DNA of 64,000 bases from contig OZ020306.1 of the NCBI GenBank assembly GCA_963971305.1, forward strand, positions 61,602,686 through 61,666,685. The letters are read 5' to 3'. The notes beneath the pieces were generated by a model, which did not search any database, was not told the origin of the DNA, and saw only the letters and a list, made by a program, of their open reading frames with translations. Source of the stretch: Arcuatula senhousia (lineage: Eukaryota > Mollusca > Bivalvia > Mytilida > Mytilidae). This document shows positions 11,901 through 26,900 of this stretch, in pieces. How positions within the stretch are numbered: the first letter of the stretch is position 1; each line of letters starts with the position of its first letter. The position numbers were made by a program, and so were the translations under genes.

Positions 11901-14900
11901 AATGGTAAAAAGTAGAAAATTTCCGTAACAGTTTTCTCAGCAACTTCTAATCACAGCCAATTGATATTTGGTATACAGCTTCAGGGTGTGGTCCCACAAT
12001 GTGGGATTCGATTTCAGATCTGTGGCTCGTCTACTACCTGTTTTACGAAATACGGCCATTTCTGTCTTTGACCCATTTTTGCAGTTTTTTTCTGTAAAGG
12101 TATGTGAAATCTTTTTGCGGGGTTTATTTTCAGGGTTTGTGGATTTGTTTGTTAATGATTTGCGTTAGAATAATATTTTCGCAGGATTTAATACCACCGC
12201 GAAAATAACCTGCTATACGGCTATTGTAAACATATGTCTCAAGCTTTTGATACTAATCAACTGTAAGTCTGTTATTGTCCTGATGATGACTGCAATATCC
12301 CCCATTTATTAAGCAAACAACAATAAATCAATAAAAATTTATTGAACAAAACAAAACAAAATTTTATGTTGGATAATTTTAACACACAAAAAAAAACAAC
12401 CCAGAAACACTTGGTCATTTTATATTTTATAAAAGGATGCTTTCTTGTGCTTTATTTTTTCTCTATCATAATCATTGTCTCAAAATTTTCTATTTAAGTT
12501 TTCTTTACAAATAACAACTACAAATTTTGACCCTTCCAGCTGACAGATTTATCAAGAATAACACTTTTGTATGTTTAGGTGATTAACTTGCACACTTACT
12601 TATACTTAAAAAATAGCCGTCATTCCATCCATATTGGTGTTTGAAATGTGTTGTTTTTGGACATCCTAAAAGAATTTCATGAATTGTAAACATACTAAAG
12701 CCTAAGGGTAAGAAAAAGCTTATTGATTTAGAGGCTAAAGGTCAAGGTCACATCAACAAATTCGAAAGGTTTTTCAGTAAAATTGGTTTCTGAAACATAA
12801 CTTTTGAACATCTTGTTAGAATTTTATAAAACTTGCACACATTAAACTAGTGATGGACATGATGGAAGGAATAATCCTATTGATTTTAGGGTGAAAAGTC
12901 AAGGTTTACCAGTTTTGCCAGGTGGCACACGGCAACCAATAATCTTGTTTCAAGATAATTTTTTATGCTATTATTATGTAAACAGGAAGTGCAGTTCTTC
13001 ATGAGGGTGATACAGTGACATTTGGACATCACAATGGAGAACCTATACCCCCAGGAACAAGATGTAGACAGCCAGGGTCTGAATATCAGTTCATTGTAAG
13101 TTTATATCATGTTCAATAACCTTTACATGTATAGGATACAAGATTAAGACAATAGGAGGCCAAATATTAGCTTAACTTTAATGTTGCTAAATTATTGCAG
13201 GTCTAACATTCTAAACACTTAGTTGTACCTCTGTCAATCTGTCTGATGCTATAAGGTCAGATTTAAATATTAGAGCCCCACATCAAAGATGCCTATGCCT
13301 TATAGTTTTCACTTTGTACGTCTGTCTGTCCGTCAACAATTCTTGTGAACACTAAAACTCAAAAGCTATTAACAACACAGTTCTGAAACTTTGTACAGCT
13401 ACTTAGTAGCATGTCATAATTTGCATATTAAAATTTCATGCAAAAATGTGAAATATTTTTGGAAAAAAACTTCATTTTTTATTGAAAATCACAGATTTTG
13501 AGAATTGGACTTTGTGAACATATAAACTCAAAAACTATTAACAATACAGTCCGGAACTTTGTACAGCTGCTAAGTAACATGTCATGATTTGCATATTTAA
13601 ATTTCATGCAAGTTTAATATTTTTTGGAAAAACTATATTTTTGATGGAAAATCACAGCATATTTTGAGTATTGGAATTTTTGAACAATAAAACTCAAACA
13701 TGTCAAATGTTATTAACAATACAGCTCTGAAGTTTCACACACATTCCATGGAGCATACCTTAGTGGTTATAATCAAAGTTCGTATGATTTTGAAAATACT
13801 TGCGGACCCTTTCTGACTTTGTCAGTATTCTAGTTATTTAATCAGAAAATCAAAGACCTTGCATTGGATCTTTCTGAACTTAACACTGTATTACTATCTG
13901 TAGTTGATATTGCATGGGCTTCATTGATCTTGCACTGGAATATAAATACCCAATGCAGTTTCTATTCTACATTCCAGCCACCTTTTCATAACATTTTTAA
14001 ATACCGTACTATTTGTACTCTAGATTAAAAATCTTTGTTTAAAGTTTGAATGAAAAGACAGTTAAAATATAATGTAAAGTTTGTAAACCAGGAAATTTTT
14101 GTGGCAGTTTGAAGTTTGCAAATATTTGCATTGACATTGCTAGCACTTTAATTAAACAGTGAAAATATGTATGTCTTTGATTGTACCCCATGGACATTGG
14201 ACAATACCATTACAGTGTGAATTCAAAACTGTGCTAACTCAAATTAAGTCCACCTACCACGAAAAAAAAGATGGTGCAAAAATTTCCTGATTTACAGTAT
14301 ATAAGGCCCAAAAAAAATATATGCCTGTTTCCTGCTTCCCTACCTACCCTAAAGTTTTTATTGGCATTTGGGAACAAGCACCGTTGAAGTTGGGATTGCT
14401 TCACCATTGACTCAATGTAAAATAATTCAGTAAAAAAAAAATTTCCCTACCTACATTCCCTTATTTTCAAGAGTAGGAAGCAGGAAACAAACATATATTT
14501 TGTTTTGGCCTAATTTAGCTGTCTTTTAGTATATCAGCAACCCATGACAGGTGAATATTTAATATTGTGCCTTAAAATTAGGAATACTCGCACAACAAGA
14601 GCTTGTGCATTGTTTATGTCATGTATGTACATGTATTAAATTGCAAAAGTATTTTTTTTCCATTTCAGTTTGAGAGATGCACCTGTCCCAGATCACAATC
14701 GCTAGATAATCCTCAGCAACCAAGGCAACTTGTATCAGTGAGTCAAAATACAAAAAATACTCCAGAAATCTGGTAAATTAGAAATCCACAATGGAAAACA
14801 GCCAGCAGCCTCTAATGTGACTAGTAGTCACTGCTAAGGCTGTCTTGCAATTGGCCTTGGATAAAAAAAATAATGCATATCATTTAAACATGTTAAAACC

Positions 14901-17900
14901 AAACCAATCCTATCATGCCTAAGATTATACATGAATAAAATTACAATGGAATTTCGTACATATTTTATTCATTTGGGACAAAGGAAAGGTTCTGAAGCAA
15001 TAAAGTTTGATAAGCCAATTCATTGAAATTAACATAAACATATAATGCAAAAATCTGAGTTTATGAATATCATAGATAAAGCTTTTCCACCTAAGAAAAA
15101 GACTTTTGCTTACATTATGCATGTAAGAGCTGATTGGAAATGCTCCATTTAAGCACAAAAATAGAAAAATGTGGCCTGAAATAAAACCATTGGTTACACC
15201 GATACAAATTTGTCAACATGAGAAATAAAGCATTCAAACAAAAATAATAATGTAGATCCCATTGCTAAAAAAGTCTTATGCCAACAATTTGTTTAAAATA
15301 TCTTTTCTTGGCTACATATTAAAATAAGTGGGATGGATTAGGCAAGCTACCCACATGACAGCTGCATGTGAAAGTGTTAAATTTTGTGAGGTACTATTTT
15401 TTGAGGGGTCAGACAAACCATGAAATTTGATTCCAACAAGAAAGAAACCTCTCATTGATTTCTATATTATAATGAATTAGTTATGAACATGGATTTCACA
15501 AATCCACAAATATGGATGTATTCCAAATTCATGAAAATACAACATGTAAATGCTCACAATTTTTAGTTCTTTCAAAGTAATCTTTATACATTGTAAAATA
15601 GTTCTGTGTGATTAATACATTTCATCACATATTTTAGATGACATTGACCACACAAAGGGAAGCAACAACCTTGAATACACGACAGTACAACACAGACATT
15701 GTGGTGCGACAGAGGTCGGCAACACCCCCACCCACAAACAACAACAACATTGTGATCTGTAACAGGCCTGTTCTTGTAGAAATGTCAACTGATGGCATCC
15801 ATGACTCGCTGATCAACAACAATTTACCAACAGACTTGCCCACTGCCATGATGTCTTGCACAAGTAGTTACATGGGGAACAGTGTCACAGCAAGTACATC
15901 TGGATTTTCAACAATCCCTCTGAGTTCACTAACAAATGTAATTGTTGGCCAGATGCAGCCTCCACAATCTTTAGACAGTGCACAGTTTGTCAGTGGCCAG
16001 ACCCAGTTTTTGTCTATGCCTAATCAAAGCCTTGGTTCAGTGTACCAGACTGGGTTTTCAACAATGCCACCACCCTCCAGTACACTATCTATAAATAACA
16101 ATGGACAGACTATAAATAGCACAAGCATTGTGATGCAGGAAGCTCAAAGATTTTCAACTGCTCAACCCACAGAAGACAATGGAAACCAACTTTATAATGT
16201 ATCTAGTGGAATCCATAATACATGTAATAATGACCAACAGGAAGATGGAAGCAGTGAGATGATAGATGAAAATGGCAATACTAACAAAACTGGAGAGGAA
16301 AAAGTAGAGGATGATGAAAGTAGCAAAAGATTGAGTGATGAATCCGACAATGTTGATGAAGACGATAATGATGAGAGCATGTCTAAGTTAGAGGAAAGCA
16401 GTGACCAAAGTAATGATGAAAGTTCACACTCCGTAAGTGAAGAAGATAAAATCACATCTGATATGGTAGAACATAGGCACTCATCTACATTAGATGAAGC
16501 GGAAAACTTTGAGAAAAGTGAAAATGACCTGGATAGGCCTGGAGTTTACAGAAGTGACAGTCAAGAGTATGATAATATTAATGAATTTGAAGATGAAGAG
16601 GAACATTCAATAGGAGATGAATCTAATTCAGCCGGATTGGCTGAGATAAGCAGCATAAAGGGGAGCGAACCTAGTGTATCTAGAAAGACAGAGGACAATG
16701 AGAATGAACCAATGTTTCATGATTTAGACCTAGAGGAATTGTCAAATGATACAGATGATGAAATTTCTAGCCTGTTAGATGATGATGATGATGATGACAG
16801 TGGAGATGATTATCAGATTGAGGACGATAAAAGATGTTCAGATAAATCAATAAGTGAAGATGAAAATTTTGAGAAAGATGTCAATGAAATTTCAGATGAA
16901 GATGAAAAAAATCAGCTTGATGATGAAGAAAAATTAGACAAATCAATGGAAAGAGATGATACTGAAAGTGAAGAGGAAGATGACGAAATAACAAAAATAA
17001 AACAAAGTTTTAGAAATCTTGAAGGACTTGAAGATAATGTAAAATGTCCCGAAGACATGAAAGATGAAAATTCTGATGTAAATGTCAGTACAGATGATGT
17101 TTTAGACAAAGATGTAGAGGATCAAGGGAAGGAAAACTGTGATGAAGAAGAATTTGTATTAGAGCAAGAAAACGATGGAAAAGATTTGGCAAATGAAACA
17201 TTAGAAAAAACTTTATACGAAAGTCTGCACTCTAGTGATGCTGCTGCTGCTGATGAAAATTTAGAGGAAGGAGATGTAGATGATAATGTTGTACTTGAAA
17301 AAGAAGATGCATGCAATGATTGTGATGAAAAGCCACACCAGTCCAGTGATGAAGAGCATGATGATAAAACAATGAAAACAGATGACATGCATAAAGAGGA
17401 TGAAAAGGCAAAAAATGTTGAATCTGACAATGATATTGCAAATGATGATGAGCAACTTGATCAAACAGATGTATTATGTGATGATGACGATAACAAAGAT
17501 GATGATGTTGACAGTAGAATGAATAAAGATGAATTGAATAAAAAATTTGATGATACAGAAGAACATAATGTAGATGAAAAATGTAGTAATGACAATGCAA
17601 GGTTCCATACGAGAGATGATGACAAAATTGATGAAAAGCTGGAGGAAAAAAGATTACCCAAGGATAATGAAACATTAATGAACAACAATAATAAAGACAA
17701 GGAAAATGATGGATTGTCATCACAAGAGGCAACAGTAGATGAAAATTTGGATAATGAAAACAAAGATAATGGATGTGATGATCAGATTTTAGAAGATAAA
17801 GATGATGTTGATCAGATTTCAATAAATCAGACAGTTGAGGATGAAAACATTGTGGAAGATGAAACATCTGTGGATAAGATGGCAGATGAAAACCAGTTTA

Positions 17901-20900
17901 AACATAACGCTGATTCTGATTTGAATGACGGAGCAGAAGAGGAAGGTGATGATAAGATCTCGTTAAACCAGACAGCTATTGGTGATAAAAACATTGTGGA
18001 TGCTGAAACATCTATAAGTAAGATGGCAGATGAAAATGAGCTTAACCATAAATCTGATTTTGTTTTGAAAGAAGAGGCAAAAGACCAATGTGATGATCAG
18101 ATTTCAGTAGTAGAAGATGAAGGTGGTGATGAAACATGCCTAAGTAAGATGGAAGATGAAAATGAGTTTGACGAAAAAGCTGATTCTGATTTGAATAATG
18201 AGGCAGATGACAAATATGATGATCAGATGTCAGAAGAGGGTCTATTGGATGAAAATGGAAAAGAAATCCATGAACTTTCAGATCAAGAATCTGACTCCAG
18301 CTATGAATCTGAAGCAAATAATGATATTACCAACTATGACATCATTTCCCAAAACAGCAATATAGAAGGGGATCTTATGGTTGAAAATCCTGAAATTGAA
18401 CATGATTTAGAAGACGAGAAACATTTTGTTGAACTTGAGAATCAAAACATAAGAGAAAGAAGTTTCAGTGAACCCGAGTCCAGTTCACAAGATTGTGAAA
18501 GAATATATAAACTGATAGACATTGATGCTATAAGGAAATGGGAGGCCACACAGTATGCCACCATTTCACAGAGTTCCGAGACCTCTCACAGTACTGAAGC
18601 CTCGCCACATGTAGATGTGATGTCACCTTGCCAAAAATCGTCTCCTCAGACTGAAATGAGGCTGTCTTTACGAGAAACCTCACCTGTCAAAGAAAGGGCA
18701 TTATCCAAACAAGTAGGCACTTCCCAGAAAGAATGGAATTCACCCTTCAGAGAAAACTCACTCCAGAATGAAATAGTGTCGTCTAGTCAAGAAACACCAT
18801 CAAACATAGAAGGGACATCATTCTGCAAAAACACATCATTCCTAATGGAAAAGACATCACCTTGCAAGAAAATCATGCTGCCGGGAGACTGGACTGCAGC
18901 CACCCAAGAAACCATGCTCAAGGAAGAAAGGATCCCAGACTGCCAAAATGAAGCGACCTTTGATGGCCAAGGAACCTTGCTTCAGGAAGAAGGGATCTCA
19001 GATGGCCAAGAAGTTTTGCCCCAGCAACAAGGGACCTCAGACGGCCAAGAAGGCTTGCACCAGGGAGAAGGGACCTCAGACGGCCAAGAAGTCTTGCATC
19101 AGCAACAAGGGCCCTCTGACAGGCAAGAAGTCTTGCACCAGGAAGAAAGGACCCCTGACGGCCAAGAAGTCTTGCTCCAGCATGAAGGGACCACAGATGG
19201 CCAAGAAGTCTTGCCCCAGCAAGAAGGGACCTCAGGTGGCCAAGAAGTCTTGCCCCAGCAAGAAGGGACCTCAGACGGCCAAGAAATCTTGCCCCAGCAA
19301 CAAGGGACCTCTGACAGCCAAGAAGTCTTGCACCTGGAAGAAAGGACCTCTGACGCCCAAGAAGTCTTGCTCCAGCAAGAAGGGACCACAGAAGGCCAAG
19401 AAGTCTTGCCCCAGCAAGAAGGGACCTCAGACGGCCAAGAAGTCTTGCCCCAGCAAGAAGGGACCACAGAAGGCCAAGAAGTCTTGCCCCAGCAAGAAGG
19501 GACCTCAGACAGCCAAGAAGTCTTGCCCCAGCAAGAAGGGACCTCAGACGGCCAAGAAGTCTCGTCCCAGCAAGAAGGGACCTCAGAAGGCCAAGACACC
19601 TTGCTTCAGGAAGAAGGGGCAGCAAACTGCCAAGATACCTTGCTTCAGGAAGAAGGGACTGTATACTGCCAAAAATATTTGCCTCAGAAAGAAGGGACTT
19701 TAGATGTCATAGAAACCATGCCTCAGGAAGAAGGGACCTCAGGTGGCATAGAAACCTTGCCTCTGAAAGAATTGACTTCAGATGTAATAGAAATGATACC
19801 CCAGAAACAAGAGAATACAGATGGTCAAGAAACCATGCCTCAGGAGAATGGGACAGCAGAAGTTCTGGAAACCATGCTTCAGGAAGACAAGCCCTCAAGC
19901 TGTCAAGAAACCTTGCCTCAGGAAGAAGGGACCTCAGATGGCGTAGAAACCATGCGTCAGACAGAAGGGACCTCAGATGTCATAGAAACCTTGCCTAAGG
20001 AAGAAGGGACCTCAGATGTCATAGAAACCTTGCATCAGGAAGAAGGGACCTCAGATGTCATAGAAACCTTGCATCAGGAAGAAGGGACCTCAGATGTCAT
20101 AGAAACCTTGCCTCAGGTAGAAATGTCCTTGGAGAGTCTAGAAACCATGCCACAGGAAAAAGGAACATCAGATGACCTAGAAACCACACCCCAGGAAGAA
20201 GTGACCTCAGATGGTCTGAAAACCACTCTCCAGGAAGAAATGACCTCAGACAGTAAAGAAACTGTGCCCAAGGGAAAAGGGACCTTAGATGACCTAGAAA
20301 CCCAACCCCAGGAAGAAGTGACCTCAGATGGTCTAAAAACCACGCCCCAGGAAGAAATGACCTCAGACGGTAAAGAAACTGTGCCCCAGGAAAAAGTGAC
20401 CTCAGGCGGCCAAGAAACCTTGTTCAAGGAGCAATTTACCTCAGATGGCATAGAAGCCTTGCCCCAGGAAGACATGACCTTAGATGGCGTAAAAACCTTG
20501 CCCCAGGAAGACATGACCTCATATGGAGTAAAAACCTTGCCCCAGGAAGACATGACCTCGGATGGCGTAAAAACCTTGCCCCAGGAAGACATGACCTCAG
20601 ATGGCCAAAAAACCTTGCCCCAGGAAGACATGACCTCGGATGGCGTAAAAACCTTGCCCCAGGAAGACATGACCTCAGACGGCCAAGAAACTTTGTTCCA
20701 GGAAGAAGAGATGTCATCTTGTCAAGAAATCTCACCACAAGCAGAAGTGAGGCTACACAATAAAGTAGAAGGAAAACCCTACCAGGGAACTTCACCTAAG
20801 TTAGAAGAGGACAATACCTTCCAAAACCCATTGCTACAGACAGATGTAACAGTAACAGTAGAGGAACCAGTGGCTTCCCAAACATCAGAACCAGTGGCTT

Positions 20901-23900
20901 CCCAAACATCAGAACCAGTTGCTTCCCAAACATCAGAACCAGGGGATTCCCAAACATCAGAACCAGGGGCTTCCCAAACATCAGAACCAGTGGCATCCCA
21001 AACATCAGAACCAGTGGCTTTCCAAACATCAGAACCAGGGGATTCCCAAACATCAGAACCAGTGGCATCCCAAACATCAGAACCAGTGACTTCCCAAACA
21101 TCAGAACCAGTGGCTTCCCAAACATCAGAACCAGTGGCTTCCCAAACATCAGAACCAGTGGCTTCCCAAACATCAGAACCAGTGGCATCCCAAACATCAG
21201 AACCAGTGACTTCCCAAACATCAGGACCAGTGGCATCCCAAACATCAGAACCAGTGACTTCCCAAACATCAGAACCAGTGGCTTCCCAAACATCAGAACC
21301 AGTGGCTTCCCAAACATCAGAACCAGTGGCTTCCCAAACATCAGAACCAGTGGCATCCCAAACATCAGAACCAGTGACTTCCCAAACATCAGGACCAGTG
21401 GCATCCCAAACATCAGAACCAGTGGCTTCCCAAACATCTGAACCAGTGGCTTCCCAAACATCAGAACCAGTGGCTTCCCAAACATCAGGACCAGTGGCAT
21501 CCCAAACATCAGTACCAGTGACTTCCCAAACATCTGAACCAGGGGATTTAGAGCAGTTCCAGGGCCATGCGACTCCTGCAAGTAATATTGACCAGGAGGA
21601 TGACTTCAGATTACACCAGGAGGATGACTTCAGATTACACCAGGAGGATGACTTCAGATTACACCAGGAGGATGACTTCAGATTACACCAGGAGGATGAC
21701 TTCAGATTACACCAGGAGGATGACTTCAGATTACACCTGGAAAGTGACATTGAGGAAGATAAGAGTGAAAATCTTCAAGAGGTTAATACCAAAGATGACA
21801 ATCTAGACAGGGACAATGAAAGTATCCATGTTATAGATAGTCAAAATGAGAATTCCCAAAAGATCAATGCTGAAAATGAACATGACAAAAAGAGTGATGA
21901 TGATATTAAAAACTACCAAGTGAGTAATATTGAAGATGAGAATTGCCTGAAAACAGTTAAAGAAAAAGACAATTTTATAGATTATAATTTCCGAGATGGG
22001 AATAAAGATATTGACCATATCCAAGATGAGAATAATGAAAATGACAACTTTCTAGAGAATGTAATAGTAAATTGGGCTCCAGTAGGTGAAGATACACATG
22101 ATGCTATGAATGGGAATGCACCAGAAGATACAGTTGTAATTGATGAAGACATGCAAGATGAGAAAATGCAAGAAAATGAAGGTCTAATTTCTGACAGTAC
22201 GCATGATACTGAAAATAATAAAGCAGTAAAAGATGGTGAAATTGCCAAGGACACACATGTTATTATGTTTGAGAATGAGCCAGAAGTTGAAATTCTTATT
22301 GCTGAGAACACACATGACACTATGAATGAGAATGTACCAGAAAAGGATGATCTAAATGGTGAAGACATACATGATACATTTAATGAGAATGGAACAGAAA
22401 ATGAGGGTCTAGTTGATAAGGAAACACAAATAAATGAGAATGACAATGTACCTGACAAGGAGGATCTATCTGATGAAGACACACATGATACAGTTAATAA
22501 GAGTGGAACAGAAAATGAGGGTCTAGTTGATAAGGAAACACAAATCAATGAGAATGTTACAGAAGATGAATATTTAACCACTGAAGACACACATAATGTT
22601 CTGAATGAGGAAAAAGAAAATCAAGGTCTGGTTGCTGAATATCTTCCATGTGGGGACATGCATTATGCAGATAACGTAAAAGAATCAGAAAATGAGGGCC
22701 TTGTAACAGAAGACTCACACAATACTGACAATGTAAATGTAACCAAAGATGAATTTGTTAAATCTGTAAATTTGGTGGAATGTGAGCAAAATGTAGACAA
22801 GAAATTACTACAGGAAGACCAATCTTTGAATGATACTACCACAGATCACTCATTGAAGAGCAAAAACGATCCTACAGTGAGCTTCAAAGATTGTACTGGC
22901 AGTGTTGATTTGGTTGACTCAAAGGAAGCATTAATTGATATCGAAACAACTAGTTTACCAAATGTTACTGAATCTCCTAAAAAGACCTCAGTTTACTCGG
23001 ATGGCTTGATTGGTGATGAAAATCCACAACATAGTTATGTCGACAATTCTGTTCAAAATGTGGATGAAACAAAACAAGAAGATGCTACTAATTCAACTAG
23101 TTTATCAAATACTTCTGAATCTGCTTCCTTGACCATAGTAAATGCTCATGACAAGGCAGTCCAAGGCAATTTGAATGATGATATTGGCAATCAAGTTCCT
23201 GTGAGCTTGGAAGAAAATTGTACACTTGATGAATTCATTGAATACAAGCAAGCCAAAGAAGAAATTGACTTAAGTAGTTTTCCAAATGATCAAGAATTAT
23301 CCTTAGATAAACCAGAAGATGAAGATATTAGTATTCAGGAACATGAAGATGAGGCTACATATGGTGAACCTGAGATAGAATTGGTTAGTTCACAAGATAT
23401 GAACTTGGATGAACACAATGAGGAAAGTGAACCTTCTGCTCATTATGAATCTACAGAGAGAGATTTGGCCAAAGCGGAGGAAATAAAATTGGATGGAAGC
23501 AACCTAGCCGATGAAGCTACAGTCCGTAATGAATTTGTAGACGATCAACCTGAGGCTGATTCAGCAAATCCAAAAGATACAGCAATTAATGATGGCAGAC
23601 AAGAAAATGAAGTAACCGTCCAAAGTGAATCTGTAGATGATCAAACAGAGAGAGATTTGGCTAAGGCAGGGAAAATATATTTGAATGGAGGCAAGCAAGA
23701 AGATTCAATAATAGATGATGGCAGACAAACAAGTGAAGCACATGATAAGCTACCAAAGACAAATGCTGTGGATTTAGAAAATATATCAAAAGATGTTCCA
23801 AATACAACTGGTGAACATCAAATTCATGAAGTGGGTGATTTGCCTGAGACGAATATGTTTGCTTCTGAAAGAACAACGCTAGATAGCAAGTCCACTGATG

Positions 23901-26900
23901 AAGTTAGAGTTCAAGATGTGGATCATCTACCCAAGACTGATTTGGCTAAACCAGAAGATACAACATTGAATGCAAGTCCAAAGACAAATGAAGGAGATGA
24001 TGTTTGTGTGGACAAAGTATCTGAAAGAACTGAAAACCCAGAAGATATAGACACACAAAGCTCAAACAATGAAAGTACAATTCATGATGTAGACATTCTA
24101 CCAAAGACAACACTAAGTAGTTCTGCAGATACTGCAGTAGATGTTCACAATTCAGCAGATGAAGTTATGGTTCATGTTACAGACCAACAACCAAAGAGGA
24201 CAAACATCAAAGGATCAACAATAGATGTTAAATATACCACAGATGAAACTACAGTCAATGATAAAGACCATCTACCACCAACAACCAACTCAGAAGAAAC
24301 AGCAAGAGAGGCTCAAACTTTACCAGATAGAACATCATTTCATGATGCAGACCCTAAACCAGACACAGATGCTGTTTCTTCAGAAAATGCCTCAATAGAT
24401 GCTCATGATTTAACAGATGAAGTTTCAATTGTTAATGTTGACCATCTACCCAAAACTTCTCCAGAATCTATGACAAAAGATGCCGACAATTTCCCAATTG
24501 AAGTCAATGATGTACCGGTAGACCCACAACCAAAGACTGCTTCCGTTCATTCAGATACTAGAGAGGTTCAAAATTTTACAGATTCAGTAAATTCAGAAGT
24601 TTTGACAGGTAATCTAAAAGATGACAGAATAAAGGGTCATGATGTATTGGAAGTCAAAACACCAGAAACAGCATCTATTACCAGGAAGAGAAAACTATCC
24701 AATGATGATGAAGTTTTGTCTGATGAACTCCCAAGTAAAAGACCTGCTGTACATGGTTTGGTGGCAGACATGGTGACTGGTTTCTTTGGGTTCAGAACAG
24801 CTTTTAAGAAAGGGCCAGTAGATAGGAAAGTCTTGAAAAGAAACTTGGTTAAGAAATATGTGAAGCACTTTTTCCATCAGATAAGCAAAGCTAATTTGAG
24901 GTTTCCTAAGAAAAAAGTAGGCCATGTCAAAAAGAGTTTTACGGTTGATTTAGACAAAACATCTTTGATAGAAAACCAAGCTGCAGAGAGTATGACTGTT
25001 CAAGCTACCACGAAAAAGGGAGAATTTCATACAGGGGAAAGAAATGAAGCTGTGTATTTTGAGACTAGTACAAGTAGCCCATCACATGTTGAGCATTCTG
25101 TGTGCATTGACATGATTGAAGAAAAAGATGACAAAACAACTGATTCAGGAAATGATCAAGAACAAATAATTATTGTTGACGATATCGAAAATGAGGATGA
25201 AGTGATTCATATAGACTCAGAGGAAAGTGAACACCATACTGATGCTGGTTACGATTGTCTTGAGAAAGATGTACAGACCGGATCAAGCCTGGAAGACATT
25301 ATTGACCTAGATATGGTAGAATCAGGCAAACTGCTTCTCCAGCCAGACAGTGAGGTACAATATGAAAATGTTGTCATTGGGCAAGAAAAGATTAGTGAGG
25401 ATTTGATGCATATGCCCGAGAATGATAATGGATCAAGTCCGAGAGACAATATTGACCTAGAAATTGTAGAATCTGGATTAGATACAAATGAAATGTCAAG
25501 CCAGCCAGTCAGTGAGATAGGATATGAGGATGTTGTCATTGGACCACAAATGATGATTGAAGATTCATTACTTGCACACAAAAATGATAATGTTTCAAGT
25601 CAGACATGTGATCTCATTGATGTTGAAATAAAGACATCTAGTTTGGATACTGATGGACACAAACCAGCATATTACAACAGTGATGACACAAGAAGCTCTG
25701 AAACAGAGAAATGTATCAATAGTACTCTGGATGCTAACCGTGAAAAACAATCCTCCGAACAGACAGATGATTATAGTCAGGATAAAGATATCTCAAACAC
25801 AAAGCCTGATAACAAAAGTGTTGAGAACACCATGGAATCTGCAACTCAGAGCAGTATTGAAAGTAATCCTGAACTTAACCCTAAAAGCAACTCTGAAGAA
25901 GACACCATGGAATTTGCTGACACTCAAATGAGTACAAATAGCATGCTGGAACGTAACCAAGAAGATGCTACCAGACACATAGAAGAATGCGGCAATAACA
26001 AAATTTCAAAGGAACTCCCTGATGTTGTAGAAAACAATAGTAGTGAAGACACCATGGGCTCTGTTGACACTCAGATGGGTACCAAACATAACCAAGATGA
26101 TGCCTCCAGCCAGGTAGAAGATCCCAGCAATGTTAACAGATTTAAAAGCACTCCTCCTTTTATGACACAATTGTCTACAAGTTCTTTGGAAAACAGCAGT
26201 GAGGATTCATGTAGTATTTTGCTGCCTTACAGAGATTTGTCTAATGACCCAGTCCAAGAACATACTGGCCTTGGAGAAATAAGTGATGGTGATAATGAAA
26301 ATGGCAAAACTGGTGAAAATATAGATGAAACTGGTAAAACACAAAGTGAAACTGGCAACATTGAAGATGAAACTGGTAAAGCACAAAGTGAAACTGGCAA
26401 CATTGAAGATGAAACTGGTAAAACACAAAGTGAAACTGGCAACATTGAAGATGAAACTGGCGAAAAACTAGATGAAACTGGTGACAAGCTAGATGGAATA
26501 TGTGAAAGCCAAGATGAAACTGATGACAAGCTAGATGAAATATCTAAAAGCCAAGATGAAACTGGTGACAAGCTAGATGGAATATGTGAAAACCAAGATG
26601 AATCTGGTGACAAGCTAGATGAAACTGGTGAAAATTCAAAAGACATTAGTGCTGCAAAACAGACTGAGAGTGACATCGAATTAAGACCTTCAATTCCATG
26701 GGAAGAAAAGGTTACAACAGTTTATCAAGTTGAAAAGACTGATGCTTTTGTGACTGATGATTTTGAAAGTGAGCAAAGGAATAGCAGACACGAGGTTGTT
26801 GATAGTAAAAAGACATTGGAGCATGGTCTGGAAAACATGAAAGATGCAAAGATTGATGATTATGAAAGTTTGCACACAAATATTTCTTATGAAGTTGTCG

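Larger units (their letters stand above)
9829..12985 (+). other. Intron 2 of the giant gene
   Basis: It holds a family D hairpin element (10116-10513) and a 1.3-kb TIR element (10895-12220) with two family E copies inside. The rest (12221-12985) is AT-rich with no recognised feature. Confidence 0.7.
13096..14668 (+). other. Intron 3 of the giant gene
   Basis: It contains a three-unit tandem repeat (about 13343-13720) and a TIR element (14305-14510). The remainder is AT-rich without recognised features. Confidence 0.65.

Noticed and set aside
20861..21532. CRISPR-like direct repeat array
   Set aside because: Units are contiguous and in frame with no spacers, within a eukaryotic coding exon. 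The 37-bp array at 40917-41507 is rejected for the same reason.
20779..21750. 323-codon minus-strand ORF with repeated SDVWEATG
   Set aside because: It is the antisense shadow of the 24-bp SQ array; stop-free units give long ORFs in several frames. The same holds for the minus-strand ORFs at 18918-19625, 19099-19599, 20113-20670 and 20796-21581.
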